From positions 35,646,001-35,710,000 of the forward strand of contig CM067557.1 in assembly GCA_034509755.1 (NCBI GenBank): a stretch of 64,000 nucleotides of DNA. Reading direction: 5' to 3'. This document shows positions 62,063-64,000 of this stretch, piece after piece. The first letter of the stretch is position 1; each line of letters starts with the position of its first letter. A model generated the notes under the pieces. That model ran no database searches. It had not been told where the DNA came from and worked only from the letters and a program-made list of their open reading frames with translations. The DNA comes from Anisodus tanguticus. Its lineage: Eukaryota; Streptophyta; Magnoliopsida; Solanales; Solanaceae. A program made the translations under genes and the position numbers.

Positions 62063-64000
62063 ATGGATCTTCCACGAATGACCCTACATCCGGATCCAGA
62101 AAAGTATGATATGCTAAAATATAGGAGAAGCATCAATCACATGGTGTGTGGAATGGAACCTTGGCAAGACACAAAGCGTACCTATCTCCACGCCGTGCAG
62201 ATCGCAAATTCTGAAAGCACGTGAGGCGCCATCCCTTGCATTCCCGCATCCTTGACTACTTTGACATGTGTGGATTTAGGGGGTAGTAGAGGTAGGATTT
62301 ATCACATATGATTGGGGAATCATCACTACACTTATAGAGAGGTGGCGCCCTGAGACGCACACCTTTCATCTGCGTACGAATGAGGCGACAATCACTTTAC
62401 AGGATATTGAGCTCATGTTTGGCATGGTCGTAGATAGAACAGATTTCACACCAATCCTAACAACCAGGTTTGGAAGAAGCAAATCATAGGGGCTTTCAGA
62501 TAGTTTCTTTACCCCTTGTTTCAAGCTAATGCTAGAAATATAAACCTTCATAGGTGGCAACAGTTGATCCACAACCTTACTAGTTGGGCACCCGCTGAGG
62601 ATTGTTTTGACGGTGTTAGTAAGGTGAAAGTATGTAAATTAGTTGAACATATGAACCGCTTAGATGCGATTACAATCAGATCACAAAAGTTGATGTGCAA
62701 AAGCGGATCGGGTTGTACTTGCTATGGCTGTGTGGTGGCACGATATTTTCGGATAAGTCTGATGACAAGCTTAATTTATATTATTTTCTTGACATGCGTG
62801 ACCTTAACGTAATGGCACATAAGTTTGGGGAGCAACTGCATTGTCATATTTGTATAATTCTCTATGCCACACTTCGATGTCCAAGTCCAACGATGTGTGT
62901 GGATCTATTTCATTGTTGCAGGTACGTGACTTTTAAAATTGTGTGATTTTATTTAATATTTTATTTTATTATTATAATATTTATATTTTTAAAATTGAAA
63001 TATAGGTCTGGGTTTGAGAGCGATTTATATCGATGCAGTCATCATCGCATCGTCGAGCACAATATTCACCCGAGGCACACACGGCTCTTGCAAGGAAGTG
63101 GACTCATCGTATAGTCAGTGAAGATGAGACACGTGATGTGCTAGCCATATGTAGGGATGTATTTGACAACCTAACAGAGGGCCAGCTATTTTATCATAAT
63201 TATGTTTGCTATAGGCGTTTTGATATCATAATAGGTATTTTATCATAATTTTTTTTATTATCAAGTAATTTAATGTTCTTTCCATCATAGTTTGTGTGGG
63301 AGCCTTATTCAGAGGCCATCATTAATGGACTCCCCGAGTGGTGTTGGCGTGGATGAGGTGTTTGGATGGCGCAAGTACCCCTCATTTGTGGGATCTATCA
63401 TGAGTGGCACATGGTAGATCGTGTTCTCAGACAGTTTGGTACGAAGCAGCATATTTCGAGACCATGTGATAAGTTTGAACCTTTTCATTTCAAACGTGAC
63501 AAGTGATGTCTTAAAAAGCATAATCAACAGTATTTTGAGTATACGACTAGTGAATGAGCAGCTCATCGAGTAAGGTTATATGAAGTCGAACTTATGATTG
63601 AAGATCCAGAGGCATTATCAGAGTACTTTAGTTGGTATCAACAACACTCACACACTTTCATAGGAAATCCAGCGCATAATGTGCCTAGGGGATACCAGCA
63701 CATGGCAGGAAGGCATAAGGCACTAATACGTACATCACATTGCTTTAGATGTTTGATGTGTTCTTACATGTCGTAGACCATTGTCATATCTTATTATTTT
63801 ATTTATTTTAGGCTTTAGGACATCAAGAATCGTACAGGTTGGCTTACAATATAAGTCAAGATCCCACCGCATCTAATGCAGAAAAGGTATTGACAGAAAA
63901 GTTTAGCCGCATTAATATAGAGTCTATAATTGTTGCCTCCCTGGGATGATGTTGCGTTTCGATCCAAATTATACACCACTGGGGGAGTACAAGCAACCGC
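62063..64000 (+). pseudogene. Plant mobile domain (PMD/MAIN-like) protein, broken, runs off the edge
   Basis: From ATG at 62063 (MDLPRMTLHPDPEKYDML) the family sequence passes through three frames by 62480: HPLHSRILDYFDMCGFRG, then VEVGFITYDWGIITTLIERW and RPETHTFHLRTNEATITLQD. Later blocks are LYLLWLCGGTIFSDKSDDKL, FVWEPYSEAIINGLPEWCW, PLICGIYHEWHMVDRVLRQF and ALGHQESYRLAYNISQDP. Introns are likely at 62922-63005, about 63234-63290 and before 63811. PMD proteins occur as domesticated silencing factors and inside transposons. At least two frameshifts and several stops make this copy non-functional. The C-terminus lies beyond the window. Confidence 0.82.

Overview
This is a plant nuclear genomic window, most likely from a Solanaceae species. 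The host genes have plant intron-exon structures. The repeats are typical of that family: SINEs with pol III boxes, an RTE-type LINE ending in TTG repeats, 'CTCCCTCC' MITEs, Ty1/copia and Ty3/gypsy remnants, and a pararetrovirus relative with the gene order of tobacco vein clearing virus types. The genus cannot be fixed from the sequence alone; Nicotiana, Capsicum or Solanum would all fit.

Five host-type loci were found. (1) A complete actin gene on + (coding exons 19432-21283, 377 aa). (2) A three-exon gene on + (25125-31903, 192 aa) for a probable chloroplast protein of unknown function with two CX3CX3C blocks. (3) A twelve-exon pectin acetylesterase gene on + (34559-57105, 423 aa) whose third intron is 13.3 kb. 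(4) A single-exon gene on - (59319-59780, 153 aa) for a secreted cysteine-rich protein with an in-frame 33-bp repeat and a similar double CX3CX3C signature. (5) A broken plant-mobile-domain (PMD, MAIN-like) gene on + running off the right edge (62063-64000). No tRNA, rRNA or CRISPR was seen.

Layout. 1-17.5 kb is repeat-rich: head-to-head copia fragments (1-1957), a hAT-type element (2110-2872), a probable solo LTR (3774-4803), a 2.2-kb solo LTR (5766-7962) splitting a ~186-bp tandem repeat, a complete but mutated copia element with both LTRs (8283-13257), and a decayed gypsy gag with its LTR promoter (about 13.3-17.5 kb). 17.5-34.5 kb holds the actin gene and the chloroplast-protein gene, whose introns carry MITEs, a SINE and copia relics. 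34.5-57.1 kb is the pectin acetylesterase gene; its introns carry an F-box/DUF295 gene fragment, an RTE LINE that landed in a MITE and was itself hit by a hAT element, a ~4.9-kb endogenous pararetrovirus segment, a second partial copy of the LINE plus its flank, and a copia deletion derivative. 57.5-64 kb has a small LTR element with a minisatellite interior, the cysteine-rich gene, an array of short palindromic motifs and the PMD pseudogene.

The most notable structure is in pectin acetylesterase intron 3. A block of LINE plus neighbouring intron DNA (38097-42525) is repeated at 47447-49949, and the pararetrovirus segment lies exactly between the two copies with scrambled filler DNA at one joint. 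The viral segment still has a recognisable TATA promoter facing against the host gene, with duplicated upstream repeats and a nine-unit quasi-palindromic array. All exon coordinates come from reading splice sites and frames by eye; nothing was checked by alignment or transcript data.
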